Assembly (NCBI RefSeq): GCF_001905885.1
Contig: NZ_LIYH01000005.1
Coordinates: 848,610-912,609, forward strand
Length of the DNA stretch: 64,000 nt
From: Streptomyces sp. CB03234
Lineage (GTDB): Bacteria > Actinomycetota > Actinomycetes > Streptomycetales > Streptomycetaceae
Reading direction: 5' to 3'
The position numbers were made by a program, and so were the translations under genes. The number at the start of each line of letters is the position of its first letter. Within the stretch, counting starts at the first letter, position 1. Positions 1-8,628 of this stretch are shown here, in pieces. The notes beneath the pieces are model-generated. The model had not been told where the DNA came from. It did not search any database and worked only from the letters and a program-made list of their open reading frames with translations.

Positions 1-864
1 CTCGCCTCCGCCCTCGCCTTCGAAGCCCGCAAGCTCGACGTCCGCGCCGGCGGCATCACCGTCGACCACGGCCTCCAGCCCGGCTCGGACCTCCGCGCCG
101 CCGAGGTCGCGACCCGCCTCGTCGCGATGAACCTCGACCCCGTGGAGGCCATCTCCGTGACCGTCGGCCGGGACGGCGGCCCCGAAGCGGCCGCCCGCGA
201 CGCCCGGTACGCGGCGCTGGACGAGGCCGCCGAGCGTCTCGGCGCCGCCGCCGTGCTGCTCGGCCACACCCGCGACGACCAGGCCGAGACGGTGCTCCTC
301 GGCCTCGCCCGCGGCTCCGGCATCCGCTCCCTGTCCGGCATGGCCGCCGTCTCCGGCACCGCCGACCGCTACCGGCGCCCGTTCCTCCAGCTCGACCGGC
401 AGACCGCCCGCAAGGCCTGCATGGTCCAGTCCCTGCCCGTCTGGGACGACCCGATGAACGCCGACCCCGCCTACACCCGGTCCCGGCTGCGCCACGAGGG
501 CCTGCCCGCCCTGGAGAAGTCCCTCGGCAAGGGCGTCGTGGAGGCCCTCGCCCGGACGGCCCAGCTGTGCCGCGACGACGCCGACGCCCTGGACGCCTGG
601 GCCGCCGACGTCGACCCGACCGTACGGGACGAGGCGGGCCTGCTGGAGTGCGCCAAGCTCTACGCCCTGCCGCCCGCCGTCCGCCGCCGCGTACTGCGCC
701 GCGCGGCCATCGCCGAGGGAGCCCCCGCCGGCTCCCTGTTCGCCCGGCACGTCGAGGAACTGGACCGGCTGATCACCAGCTGGCGCGGTCAGGGAGCCAT
801 CAATCTGCCCGGCCGCGTCGTGGCACGCCGCCAGGGTGGCAGACTGGTCATTCGGCAAGGCTGA
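1..864 (+). CDS. tilS: tRNA(Ile)-lysidine synthetase TilS, 5'-truncated by window edge
   Basis: The reading frame is open from base 1, so the real start and the N-terminal PP-loop lie upstream of the window; about 287 residues remain. TilS converts C34 of tRNA-Ile(CAU) to lysidine with ATP and lysine, in the cytoplasm. Visible family features are the HGLQPGS stretch near the start and the GHTRDDQAETVLLGLARGSG segment that follows the P-loop in N-type ATP pyrophosphatases, then a helical C-terminal part. Directly downstream is hpt, the usual actinobacterial arrangement, with only a short gap, so the two are probably co-transcribed. Identification is firm; the N-terminus cannot be judged. Confidence 0.95.
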   Translation, partial: LASALAFEARKLDVRAGGITVDHGLQPGSDLRAAEVATRLVAMNLDPVEAISVTVGRDGGPEAAARDARYAALDEAAERLGAAAVLLGHTRDDQAETVLLGLARGSGIRSLSGMAAVSGTADRYRRPFLQLDRQTARKACMVQSLPVWDDPMNADPAYTRSRLRHEGLPALEKSLGKGVVEALARTAQLCRDDADALDAWAADVDPTVRDEAGLLECAKLYALPPAVRRRVLRRAAIAEGAPAGSLFARHVEELDRLITSWRGQGAINLPGRVVARRQGGRLVIRQG

Positions 865-890
865 CGCAGGCTGCAACGAAAGTGACCCGG

Positions 891-1445
891 GTGAACGAGA
901 AAGACATGGGCACCGACCTCAAGTCGGTGCTCATCACCAAGGAAGAGATCGACGCGAAGCTGGCGGAGCTCGCCGCGAAGATCGACGCTGAGTACGCGGG
1001 CAAGGACCTCCTCATCGTGGGTGTCCTCAAGGGCGCCGTCATGGTGATGGCGGACCTGGCGCGTGCGCTGTCCACCCCCGTCACGATGGACTGGATGGCC
1101 GTCTCGTCGTACGGCGCGGGCACCCAGTCCTCCGGTGTCGTCCGGATCCTCAAGGACCTGGACACCGACATCAAGGGCAAGCACGTCCTGATCGTCGAGG
1201 ACATCATCGACTCCGGCCTGACGCTGTCGTGGCTGCTGTCGAACCTCGGCTCGCGCGAGCCGGCCTCCCTGGAGGTCTGCACCCTGCTGCGCAAGCCGGA
1301 GGCGGCGAAGGTCGCGATCGACGTGAAGTGGATCGGCTTCGACATCCCCAACGAGTTCGTGGTCGGCTACGGCCTGGACTACGCGGAGAAGTACCGCAAC
1401 CTGCCGTTCGTCGGCACGCTCGCGCCGCACGTCTACGGCGGCTGA
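891..1445 (+). CDS. hpt: Hypoxanthine phosphoribosyltransferase
   Basis: Salvage enzyme joining hypoxanthine or guanine to PRPP. The PRPP-binding loop is visible as VLIVEDIIDSGLT, and the N-terminal GVLKGAVMVMADLARAL and C-terminal GFDIPNEFVVGYGLDYAEKYR segments are typical of bacterial Hpt. Length from this start is 184 residues, normal for the family. Start is uncertain: in-frame GTG codons at 882 and 891 and an ATG at 906 are all possible, and none has a convincing ribosome-binding site. Follows tilS by a few bases and precedes ftsH, a conserved bacterial trio. Confidence 0.93.
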   Translation: MNEKDMGTDLKSVLITKEEIDAKLAELAAKIDAEYAGKDLLIVGVLKGAVMVMADLARALSTPVTMDWMAVSSYGAGTQSSGVVRILKDLDTDIKGKHVLIVEDIIDSGLTLSWLLSNLGSREPASLEVCTLLRKPEAAKVAIDVKWIGFDIPNEFVVGYGLDYAEKYRNLPFVGTLAPHVYGG

Positions 1446-1617
1446 ACGACCCCGGGCACCCGCCGGGCCCCCGGGGAACCCTGACCGCCCTCCCGCCGTT
1501 GGAGCATGGGAAGGCGGTCGCGGGTGACAATGCTGGGGTACCGTCCGAAGAACAGTCTTTTCTCATAGCAGCATTTACCTACGGGCAGGAGGGACGGGGC
1601 GTCATCGCTCCGTATGG

Positions 1618-3657
1618 ATGGACGTGAAGCGATACTTCCGTGGGCCGGTCATGTGGATCGTGCTGGCCGTCCTCGCCGTGGTCGTGTTGATGCAGGTCGT
1701 CGGCTCGTCCGGTGGCTACAAGACGGTGGACACCGGCGAGGTCGTCCAGGCGATCGACAAGAACCAGGTCGACCAGGTCAAGCTGACCACCGGCGACGAA
1801 CAGATGATCAAGGTCGATCTCAAGGACGGCCAGAAGGTCAAGGGCAGCGACAAGATCCAGGCGAGCTACATCGGCACGCAGGGCTCCGACCTCGCCGCCA
1901 CGCTGCAGAAGAAGTACGAAGCCGGCGACATCGACAAGGGCTACACCGTCTCGCCGACCAAGCAGAGCGCCATCGTCTCGGTGCTGCTCTCGCTGCTCCC
2001 CTTCGTGCTGATCGTCGTGGTCTTCCTGTTCCTGATGAATCAGATGCAGGGCGGCGGCTCCCGGGTGATGAACTTCGGGAAGTCCAAGGCCAAGCTGATC
2101 ACCAAGGACACCCCGAAGACGACCTTCGCCGATGTGGCGGGGTCGGACGAGGCCGTCGAGGAGCTCCAGGAGATCAAGGAGTTCCTCCAGGAGCCGGCGA
2201 AGTTCCAGGCCGTCGGGGCCAAGATCCCCAAGGGCGTGCTGCTGTACGGCCCGCCCGGCACCGGCAAGACGCTGCTCGCGCGCGCCGTCGCCGGCGAGGC
2301 GGGCGTGCCGTTCTACTCGATCTCCGGTTCCGACTTCGTCGAGATGTTCGTCGGTGTCGGTGCCTCCCGTGTCCGTGACCTCTTCGAGCAGGCCAAGGCG
2401 AACGCCCCGGCGATCGTCTTCGTCGACGAGATCGACGCCGTCGGCCGGCACCGCGGCGCGGGTCTCGGCGGTGGCCACGACGAGCGCGAGCAGACCCTCA
2501 ACCAGCTGCTCGTCGAGATGGACGGCTTCGACGTCAAGGGCGGCGTCATCCTGATCGCCGCCACCAACCGGCCGGACATCCTCGACCCGGCGCTGCTGCG
2601 CCCGGGCCGCTTCGACCGGCAGATCGCCGTCGACCGCCCGGACATGCAGGGCCGTCTGGAGATCCTCAAGGTCCACCAGAAGGGCAAGCCGGTCGCCCCG
2701 GACGTCGACCTGTCCGCCGTGGCGCGTCGTACGCCGGGCTTCACCGGCGCCGACCTGTCGAACGTGCTGAACGAAGCCGCGCTGCTCACCGCGCGCAGCG
2801 ACAAGAAGCTGATCGACAACCACTCCCTGGACGAGGCGATCGACCGGGTGGTCGCGGGCCCGCAGAAGCGGACCCGGATCATGTCGGACAAGGAGAAGAA
2901 GATCACCGCGTACCACGAGGGCGGTCACGCCCTGGTCGCGGCGGCGTCCCCGAACTCCGACCCGGTCCACAAGATCACCATCCTGTCCCGTGGCCGTGCC
3001 CTGGGCTACACCATGGTCCTGCCCGACGAGGACAAGTACTCCACCACGCGCAACGAGATGCTCGACCAGCTGGCCTACATGCTGGGCGGACGCGCGGCCG
3101 AGGAGCTTGTCTTCCACGACCCGACCACGGGTGCGGCCAACGACATCGAGAAGGCGACCGCGACCGCGCGGGCCATGGTCACGCAGTACGGCATGACCGA
3201 GCGGCTCGGCGCGATCAAGTTCGGCGGCGACAACACCGAGCCCTTCCTGGGCCGGGAGATGGCGCACCAGCGCGACTACTCGGAAGAGGTCGCCGCGCTC
3301 GTCGACGAAGAGGTCAAGAAGCTCATCGAGACCGCGCACAACGAGGCCTGGGAGATCCTCGTCGAGAACCGTGACGTCCTCGACAACCTGGTCCTGAGGC
3401 TGCTGGAGAAGGAGACGCTCAACAAGGAGGAGATCGCCGAGATCTTCGCCCCGATCGTCAAGCGCCCGGCCCGCCCGGCGTGGACCGGCTCCTCGCGGCG
3501 TACGCCGTCGACGCGGCCGCCGGTGCTCTCCCCGAAGGAGCTGGCGCTGACCAACGGCGCGGCGGGCGCCAATGGCGCCACGCCGACCGACGTCACCAAG
3601 ACCAACCCGGCCGCCCCGGCGGCCGAGGCGGTCCCGGAGGAGCGTCCGGAGAGCTGA
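1618..3657 (+). CDS. ftsH: ATP-dependent zinc metalloprotease FtsH
   Basis: Membrane-anchored AAA+ protease that degrades misassembled membrane proteins and some regulators. Two membrane segments (about residues 10-26 and 122-141) flank an extracytoplasmic domain. Walker A GPPGTGKT is at residues 211-218, Walker B IVFVDEID at 266-273, the second region of homology includes TNRPDILDPALLRPGRF, and the zinc motif HEGGH is at 433-437. The C-terminus has a low-complexity Ala/Pro tail, as in other streptomycetes. Total 679 residues. The ATG at 1618 gives the conserved MDVKRYFRGP start. The only good purine-rich site (AGGAGG at 1587) is about 25 nt upstream, further than normal. Confidence 0.97.
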   Translation: MDVKRYFRGPVMWIVLAVLAVVVLMQVVGSSGGYKTVDTGEVVQAIDKNQVDQVKLTTGDEQMIKVDLKDGQKVKGSDKIQASYIGTQGSDLAATLQKKYEAGDIDKGYTVSPTKQSAIVSVLLSLLPFVLIVVVFLFLMNQMQGGGSRVMNFGKSKAKLITKDTPKTTFADVAGSDEAVEELQEIKEFLQEPAKFQAVGAKIPKGVLLYGPPGTGKTLLARAVAGEAGVPFYSISGSDFVEMFVGVGASRVRDLFEQAKANAPAIVFVDEIDAVGRHRGAGLGGGHDEREQTLNQLLVEMDGFDVKGGVILIAATNRPDILDPALLRPGRFDRQIAVDRPDMQGRLEILKVHQKGKPVAPDVDLSAVARRTPGFTGADLSNVLNEAALLTARSDKKLIDNHSLDEAIDRVVAGPQKRTRIMSDKEKKITAYHEGGHALVAAASPNSDPVHKITILSRGRALGYTMVLPDEDKYSTTRNEMLDQLAYMLGGRAAEELVFHDPTTGAANDIEKATATARAMVTQYGMTERLGAIKFGGDNTEPFLGREMAHQRDYSEEVAALVDEEVKKLIETAHNEAWEILVENRDVLDNLVLRLLEKETLNKEEIAEIFAPIVKRPARPAWTGSSRRTPSTRPPVLSPKELALTNGAAGANGATPTDVTKTNPAAPAAEAVPEERPES

Positions 3658-3687
3658 TCGACCCGGTTGGCCCTCCGCCCCGGAATG

Positions 3688-3729
3688 AAAGCCGCGCCCC
3701 CCAGGTTCTAGCCTGGGGGGCGCGGCTTT
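3688..3729 (+). terminator. Strong stem-loop after ftsH
   Basis: An 18-bp perfect inverted repeat (3688-3705 and 3712-3729) with a 6-nt loop starts 30 nt after the ftsH stop and ends in TTT. It is the expected intrinsic terminator for ftsH before folE. Confidence 0.85.
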
Positions 3730-3782
3730 CGCGTGCGCGGTTGGGCGCGTACTCAGGTCAGGAAACACGGAACGAGGCACAC

Positions 3783-4388
3783 ATGACCGACCCGGTGACG
3801 TTGGACGTCGAGGGCACGATCGGCGAGTTCGACGAGAAGCGAGCCGAGAACGCCGTACGGGAACTCCTCCTCGCGGTCGGTGAGGACCCTGACCGAGAGG
3901 GCCTGCGGGAGACGCCGGCGCGGGTGGCCCGGGCCTACAGGGAGATATTCGCGGGCCTGTGGCAGGAGCCCGAGGACGTCCTGACGACGACGTTCGACCT
4001 GGGGCACGACGAGATGGTCCTGGTGAAGGACATCGAGGTGTTCAGCACCTGCGAGCACCACCTGGTGCCGTTCCGGGGCGTGGCCCACGTCGGGTACATC
4101 CCCTCGACCACCGGCAAGATCACCGGCCTGTCGAAGCTGGCACGGCTCGTGGATGTCTACGCGCGCCGCCCGCAGGTGCAGGAACGGCTCACCACCCAGG
4201 TCGCCGACTCCCTGATGAAGATCCTGGAGCCGCGGGGCGTGATCGTGGTCATCGAGTGCGAGCACATGTGCATGTCGATGCGCGGCATCCGCAAGCCCGG
4301 CGCGAAGACGATCACGTCGGCGGTGCGCGGACAGCTGAGGGACCCCGCGACCCGCGCGGAGGCGATGAGCCTCATCATGGCCGACTGA
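3783..4388 (+). CDS. folE: GTP cyclohydrolase I
   Basis: First step of folate synthesis: GTP to dihydroneopterin triphosphate. The 201-residue protein has the homodecamer core with the family motifs STCEHHLVPF and GLSKLARL. Zinc ligands are predicted as Cys90, His93 and Cys163 (in CEHMCMSMRG). It is transcribed away from the remaining folate genes (folP, folB, folK on the minus strand from 8.6 to 6.2 kb), so the pathway is clustered but not one operon. Preceded by the ftsH terminator, so it likely has its own promoter. Confidence 0.96.
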   Translation: MTDPVTLDVEGTIGEFDEKRAENAVRELLLAVGEDPDREGLRETPARVARAYREIFAGLWQEPEDVLTTTFDLGHDEMVLVKDIEVFSTCEHHLVPFRGVAHVGYIPSTTGKITGLSKLARLVDVYARRPQVQERLTTQVADSLMKILEPRGVIVVIECEHMCMSMRGIRKPGAKTITSAVRGQLRDPATRAEAMSLIMAD

Positions 4389-4439
4389 GCGGGCCGGACG
4401 GGCTGAGCGGGCCGGGCCGAGTGAGCGGGCCGGAGGGGT
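4386..4439. repeat. Three tandem 18-nt repeats at the folE stop codon
   Basis: The block TGAGCGGGCCGG occurs at 4386, 4404 and 4422, exactly 18 nt apart, with the last 6 nt of each unit diverged. The first copy contains the folE stop codon. Confidence 0.7.
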
Positions 4440-4515
4440 CAACTCCCTTTGGCCGCTTGTCTTTTATGCCGGACAGGCGGTGGACGCGGGTGTGTTCTGC
4501 CGCAAGACTCACGGC

Positions 4516-5526
4516 ATGACGATCACGAACGAGCAGTCGAAGGCCCTACCCGTTCGCAGCCTCGGTGGCCTCCAGGTGTCCGCTCTCGGTTTCGGCGCGA
4601 TGGTGCTGTCGCCCGGGGTGTACGGAGAGATCGACGACGCACGTGCGGAGCGGGCGCTGCTCGCGGCGGTGGACGCCGGAGCGACGCTCATCGACACGTC
4701 GGACGGCTATGGCGCGGACGGCCACAACGAGCGGCTGATAGGCAGGGCGCTGGGCGCGCGGCGGGACGAGGTGGTCATCGCCACCAAGTTCGGTTTCCGG
4801 CTCCCCGAGGGCGTCGAGCCGCACCCCTTCCCGGTCGGGTACGCCTTCGGCGAGCTGGCCGTCAACGCGGACCCGAAGCATGTGCGCGGGTACGCCGAGG
4901 CCAGCCTGCGGGAGCTGGGCACCGACCGGATCGACCTGTACTACCCGCACTTCCCGGACCCCCAGGTGCCACTGGAGGACACCGTGGGCGCGGTCGCCGG
5001 CCTCATCGAAGCGGGCCTGGTCCGGCACCTGGGCCTCTCCAACGTCACCGCCGAGCAGCTGCGCGTCGCGCACGCCGTGCACCCCGTGGCGGCCGTCCAG
5101 ACCGAATGGTCCATGTGGCGCCACGTCGACGAGGAGCTGCTGGCGGCGGCGCACGAGCTGGGCGTGGGCATCGTCGCCTGGTCGCCGTTGGGCGCCGGCT
5201 TCCTGACCGGCAAGGTCGACAAGGTGGAGGACGGCGACTTCCGGCAGCACATGCCCCGGTTCGACGCCGCGAACCACCAGGCCAACAACGACCGCTTCGC
5301 CCCCGTGCGCGGGATCGCCGAGGAGCTCGGCATCACCCCGGCGCAGCTGGCCCTGGCCTGGCTGCTGCACCAGGACGAGCACGTCGTCCCCATCCCGGGC
5401 AGCCGCACCCCGGCCCACATCCAGGAGAACCTCGCCGCCGCGCATGTGCGGCTCTCCCCGGACGTCCGCGACCGCCTCTCGGCCGTCCTCGCCGAGACAG
5501 AGGTCTCGGGCGGCACGCTGCTGTAG
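4516..5526 (+). CDS. Aldo/keto reductase
   Basis: NADPH-dependent oxidoreductase of the AKR superfamily, 336 residues, probably cytoplasmic; substrate unknown. Visible signatures are SLGGLQVSALGFGAM at the N-terminus, DTSDGYG (Asp and Tyr of the catalytic tetrad), ATKFGF (Lys), LYYPHFPDP (the His region), GLSNV, and the C-terminal cofactor-binding PIPGSRTPAHIQENL. The ATG at 4516 (MTITNEQ) is preferred over an in-frame GTG at 4480, because the family begins just before the first beta strand; neither has a clear ribosome-binding site. A weak -10-like AAGACT lies 6 nt before the ATG. Confidence 0.9.
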   Translation: MTITNEQSKALPVRSLGGLQVSALGFGAMVLSPGVYGEIDDARAERALLAAVDAGATLIDTSDGYGADGHNERLIGRALGARRDEVVIATKFGFRLPEGVEPHPFPVGYAFGELAVNADPKHVRGYAEASLRELGTDRIDLYYPHFPDPQVPLEDTVGAVAGLIEAGLVRHLGLSNVTAEQLRVAHAVHPVAAVQTEWSMWRHVDEELLAAAHELGVGIVAWSPLGAGFLTGKVDKVEDGDFRQHMPRFDAANHQANNDRFAPVRGIAEELGITPAQLALAWLLHQDEHVVPIPGSRTPAHIQENLAAAHVRLSPDVRDRLSAVLAETEVSGGTLL

Positions 5527-5540
5527 TCCCGCCCGCCGCC

Positions 5541-5566
5541 CGGCCCGGGTACCCGTGCCCGGGCCG
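5541..5566. terminator. Stem-loop between convergent genes
   Basis: A 9-bp GC-only inverted repeat (CGGCCCGGG at 5541 and CCCGGGCCG at 5558) lies between the aldo/keto reductase and the convergent DUF3180 gene. It has no T-run, but could end transcription from either side. Confidence 0.5.
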
Positions 5567-5657
5567 GCGCCGGGGCCGCTGGGCCGGGCGCGCTGGGTCG
5601 GGGGCCGCTCGGGCCGGGGCGCGGTCATGTCCTGGCCCGGCTCAGGCGAGGTCGCGG

Positions 5658-6134
5658 TTACGCGCGGGCCGTGGTTTCGTCGTCGTCCTCCGGGAGCTTG
5701 CAGACCCGCTCCAGGAAGATCGCCGCCGCGATCACGCCGATCCCCGCCAGCACCGAGAAGCCGGCGTAGATAGCCTGGTCGCGGCGGGCCGGGATGTCGA
5801 GAGAGCCGAGCAGGTAGACGCCCGTGCCGCCGTACATGCCGCTCACCAGCGCCGCGACCAGGGCGCTCGCCTGGCCGAACACGACCGCGCGGGCGGCCAT
5901 CATCGGTTCCACGCCCTTGGCGTCGGGGCGGCGCTCGCGCTGGGCGCGCAGCCGGGAGCGCAGCGAGAGGGCCGTCGCGGTCAGGACGACCGCGATGACC
6001 GCGAGGACGATCGGCGCGGCCAGCGGCACGCTCGGCAGGGTGCCGAACGACTCCCACAGCCGGGCGCCGCCCCACGAGAGGATGCCGGCGACGGCGAACA
6101 GTCCGGCCAGTACCTTGAGCCGCAGTTGTTTCAC
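5658..6134 (-). CDS. DUF3180 family membrane protein
   Basis: A 158-residue protein with four predicted membrane helices (about residues 5-25, 36-56, 84-110 and 120-143) and a basic cytoplasmic loop between helices 2 and 3. The family is widespread in actinobacteria just downstream of folK and has no known function. GTG start at 6134 with AAGGG eight bases upstream. It is the last gene of the folP-folB-folK operon, 47 nt after folK. I infer co-transcription, not a folate role. Confidence 0.85.
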   Translation of the reverse strand: MKQLRLKVLAGLFAVAGILSWGGARLWESFGTLPSVPLAAPIVLAVIAVVLTATALSLRSRLRAQRERRPDAKGVEPMMAARAVVFGQASALVAALVSGMYGGTGVYLLGSLDIPARRDQAIYAGFSVLAGIGVIAAAIFLERVCKLPEDDDETTARA

Positions 6135-6181
6135 CGGGGGCCCTTCATCTTGTGTCGCCCGTGCTTGCCGATCACTCAACG

Positions 6182-6781
6182 CTACTCGGGCAGGCGCAGT
6201 TCCAGGTCCGCCCGCGGCAGGACCCCCTCGCGGCCGACGCCGCCGAGCAGCTCGGCGATCGCACCCACGCCCGGCAGCAGTGCCTCCGGCTCCACGTCGT
6301 GCCACGGCGCCAGGACGAAGGCCCGCTCATGGGCGCGGGGGTGCGGGAGGGTGAGGACGGGGTCGTCGGAGACGACGTCCGCGTACGCCACGATGTCGAC
6401 GTCGATGGTGCGCGCGCCCCAGCGCTCGTCGCGCACGCGGTGGAACGCCTCCTCCACCGCGTGGGCCCGCTCCAGCAGGGACGCCGGCGGCAGCGTGGTC
6501 TTGAGGACGACGACCGCGTTGAGGTACGACGGCTGGGAGCCGGGGTCGACACCCCAGGGCTCCGTCTCGTACACCGGCGAGACCGCCTTGACCCGGACGC
6601 CGGGAGTGTCCTCCAGCGCGTCGATGGCGCCCTGGAGGGTCTCCAGGCGGTTGCCCAGGTTGGAGCCGAGGGAGATCACGGCCCGTTTGGGGTTGGACAG
6701 CGTGATGTCGGCGGCGTCGACCTGTTCCGTCACGGAGGCGGGCACCGGCTGTACCGTCGGGTCGCTCTTCGTCCTGTTCAT
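6182..6781 (-). CDS. folK: 2-amino-4-hydroxy-6-hydroxymethyldihydropteridine diphosphokinase
   Basis: Transfers pyrophosphate from ATP to 6-hydroxymethyl-dihydropterin before FolP. HPPK signatures are present: ISLGSNLGNR, SPVYETEPWG, YLNAVV and RWGARTIDVDIV, carrying the Mg-binding Asp pair. An N-terminal extension of about 30 residues precedes the core, common in streptomycetes. The ATG at 6781 overlaps the folB TGA (ATGA), indicating translational coupling. Length 199 residues. Confidence 0.95.
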   Translation of the reverse strand: MNRTKSDPTVQPVPASVTEQVDAADITLSNPKRAVISLGSNLGNRLETLQGAIDALEDTPGVRVKAVSPVYETEPWGVDPGSQPSYLNAVVVLKTTLPPASLLERAHAVEEAFHRVRDERWGARTIDVDIVAYADVVSDDPVLTLPHPRAHERAFVLAPWHDVEPEALLPGVGAIAELLGGVGREGVLPRADLELRLPE

Positions 6782-7137
6782 GCGCGGCTCCGGGTGATGG
6801 TGATGGTCACGTCGTCGAAGGGCACGGTGATCGGGGCGTCCGGCTTGTGGACCACCACCTCCACCTCCTGGACGCCGTCGTGCTTGAGGCACTGCTGGGC
6901 GATGCGCTCGGCGAGCGTCTCGATCAGGTCGACCGGCTCCCCCTGCACCACGTCCACGACCTCTTCCGCCACAACGCCGTAGTGCACGGTCTTCGCCAGG
7001 TCGTCGTCGGCCGCCGCGGGCCGGGTGTCGAGGCCGAGCACCAGGTCCACGATGAACGTCTGGCCTTCCTCGCGCTCCCGGGGGAAGACGCCATGGTGCC
7101 CGCGGGCCTTGAGGCCGCGCAGCGCGACACGATCCAC
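6778..7137 (-). CDS. folB: Dihydroneopterin aldolase
   Basis: Cleaves dihydroneopterin to 6-hydroxymethyl-dihydropterin and glycolaldehyde. The 119-residue sequence starts VDRVALRGLKARGHHGVFP, with the family's G.HGV...E pattern, and contains DLIETLAERIA and the C-terminal HKPDAPI. GTG at 7137 is supported by AGGAG about nine bases upstream. It is coupled to folK by a four-base overlap and sits 133 nt after the NTF2-like gene. Confidence 0.94.
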   Translation of the reverse strand: MDRVALRGLKARGHHGVFPREREEGQTFIVDLVLGLDTRPAAADDDLAKTVHYGVVAEEVVDVVQGEPVDLIETLAERIAQQCLKHDGVQEVEVVVHKPDAPITVPFDDVTITITRSRA

Positions 7138-7270
7138 GCGAATCACTCCTGCTGTCGTTGGTCTGGCGGGCACGCGGCCGGGTGCGGTCGGCGCGATGCC
7201 ACCAGTCGAATCTACCTGCGAGCACTGACAGGACCTGCCCACGGTCTCCTCATGCCGCTCGCCTACCCAC

Positions 7271-7735
7271 TCAGGAGGGGTTCTCGTCGGCCTCTTCCTC
7301 GCCGGTTTCGGCCAGAACGGGTGAACCGTGGTGCGACCAGATCCGCCACCCGTCCGGTGTGCGGCGGAACACATTCGTCGCGACGACCAGCTGCCCGACC
7401 AGCGGCCCGAGGTCGGCGCCGTCCTCGGCGGGGCCGCCGCTGAGGATGTTCTCCGTGCAGGTCACCAGGGCCGTGTCGGCGGCCAGGGACACCTTCACAT
7501 CGGTCAGGAAGAACTGGATGTAGTCGGTGTTCGCCATGATCAGCGCGTACGAGCGGAGTACCTCGCCACGCCCGGAGAGCACCGGCCAGCCGGGGTGGAC
7601 GCAGGAGATCTCGCCCCGCGACTCGTCCAGCCAGAGGTCGGAGATCTCCTCGAAATCGCCGCGCTCCATCGCCTCGTAGAAGGCGGTGTTGGCGAGCTCG
7701 ACCGCCTCGATGTCGGCGCGTGCCGCGTCGTTCAC
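7271..7735 (-). CDS. NTF2-like (SnoaL/ketosteroid-isomerase fold) protein in folate operon
   Basis: A 154-residue single-domain protein matching the nuclear transport factor 2-like fold: N-terminal helix with NTAFYEAMERGDFEEISDLW, then VHPGWPVLSGRGEVLRSY and a strand-rich half ending in GWRIWSHHGSPV. These folds can be enzymes or ligand binders; no catalytic residue can be assigned. The GTG at 7735 overlaps the folP TGA (GTGA), so it is translationally coupled to folP. The same gene sits between folP and folB in other streptomycetes as I remember them, so a folate-linked role is likely but unproven. Confidence 0.88.
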   Translation of the reverse strand: MNDAARADIEAVELANTAFYEAMERGDFEEISDLWLDESRGEISCVHPGWPVLSGRGEVLRSYALIMANTDYIQFFLTDVKVSLAADTALVTCTENILSGGPAEDGADLGPLVGQLVVATNVFRRTPDGWRIWSHHGSPVLAETGEEEADENPS

Positions 7736-8592
7736 CGGGCTCCCTCGACGGCGCGGGCCACCCGCACCGCGTCCGCCGTCGCGCGCACCTCGTGGACGCG
7801 TACCGCCCAGGCGCCCTCGTGGGCCGCGATCGCCGAGACCGCCGCGGTGGCGGCGTCCCGCTCCCGCGCGGGCGGCGGGGCGGCGCCCTCCCCGGCAAGG
7901 ACGTGGCCGAGGAACCTCTTGCGGGAGGCGGCGACCAGCAGCGGGCGGCCGAGCGCCCGCAGGTCGGCCAGGTGTGCCACCAGGGCCAGGTCGTGCGGGG
8001 CCATCTTGGCGAAGCCCAGGCCCGGGTCGATGACGATCCGCTCCGGGTCGATGCCGCCCTCGACGACCGCCTCCATGCGCGTGCGGAGCTCGGCGACGAC
8101 TTCGGCGACGACGTCGTCGTACACGGCCAGGCTGTTCATGTCCTTGCTGAAGCCGCGCCAGTGCATGACCACGAACGGCACCTCGGCGGCGGCGACGGAG
8201 GGGACCATGTCGGGGTCGGCGAGGCCGCCGCTCACGTCGTTGACCAGGACCGCGCCGGCCTCGACCGCACGGCGGGCCACCGAGGCGCGCATGGTGTCGA
8301 CCGAGACGGTGACCCCTTCGGCCGACAGGCCGCGTACGACGGGGACGACCCGGCGCAGCTCCTCCTCCTCGTCCACCCGGGTGGCGCCGGGGCGGGTCGA
8401 CTCGCCGCCGACGTCCACCAGGTCCGCGCCCTGGGCGACCAGCTCCAGGCCGTGCTTGATGGCGGCCGTGGTGTCGAACCAGCGGCCGCCGTCGGAGAAG
8501 GAGTCGGGCGTCACATTGACGACGCCCATGACCGCGCAGCGGTCGAACGTGGGCAGGCCCCGGGCCGTGCCCCGTCCGCGCAAGGTACTCAT
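7732..8592 (-). CDS. folP: Dihydropteroate synthase
   Basis: Condenses p-aminobenzoate with dihydropterin pyrophosphate; target of sulfonamides. The 286-residue TIM barrel shows MGVVNVTPDSFSDGG (from residue 22), VDVGGESTRPGA, NDVSGG, IDPGLGFAK, SRKRFLG and VRVHEV. It is the first gene of the minus-strand folate operon. No ribosome-binding site precedes the ATG. Instead a TAGGCT hexamer ends 6 nt upstream, suggesting a leaderless transcript. Confidence 0.95.
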   Translation of the reverse strand: MSTLRGRGTARGLPTFDRCAVMGVVNVTPDSFSDGGRWFDTTAAIKHGLELVAQGADLVDVGGESTRPGATRVDEEEELRRVVPVVRGLSAEGVTVSVDTMRASVARRAVEAGAVLVNDVSGGLADPDMVPSVAAAEVPFVVMHWRGFSKDMNSLAVYDDVVAEVVAELRTRMEAVVEGGIDPERIVIDPGLGFAKMAPHDLALVAHLADLRALGRPLLVAASRKRFLGHVLAGEGAAPPPARERDAATAAVSAIAAHEGAWAVRVHEVRATADAVRVARAVEGAR

Positions 8593-8598
8593 GCGTCC

Positions 8599-8604
8599 AG
8601 CCTA
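8599..8604 (-). promoter_or_regulatory. -10-like TAGGCT, leaderless start of folP
   Basis: On the minus strand, TAGGCT is followed by six bases and the folP ATG, the spacing expected when transcription begins at the start codon. Confidence 0.45.
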
Positions 8605-8628
8605 GGGGGTCCGGATCCGGCCGTCGGC

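Noticed and set aside
1579..3780. Very long minus-strand open frame across ftsH (733 codons)
   Set aside because: Its product is an Arg/Gly/Asp/Val-biased shadow of the coding strand. Such antisense open frames occur across most genes in high-GC DNA.
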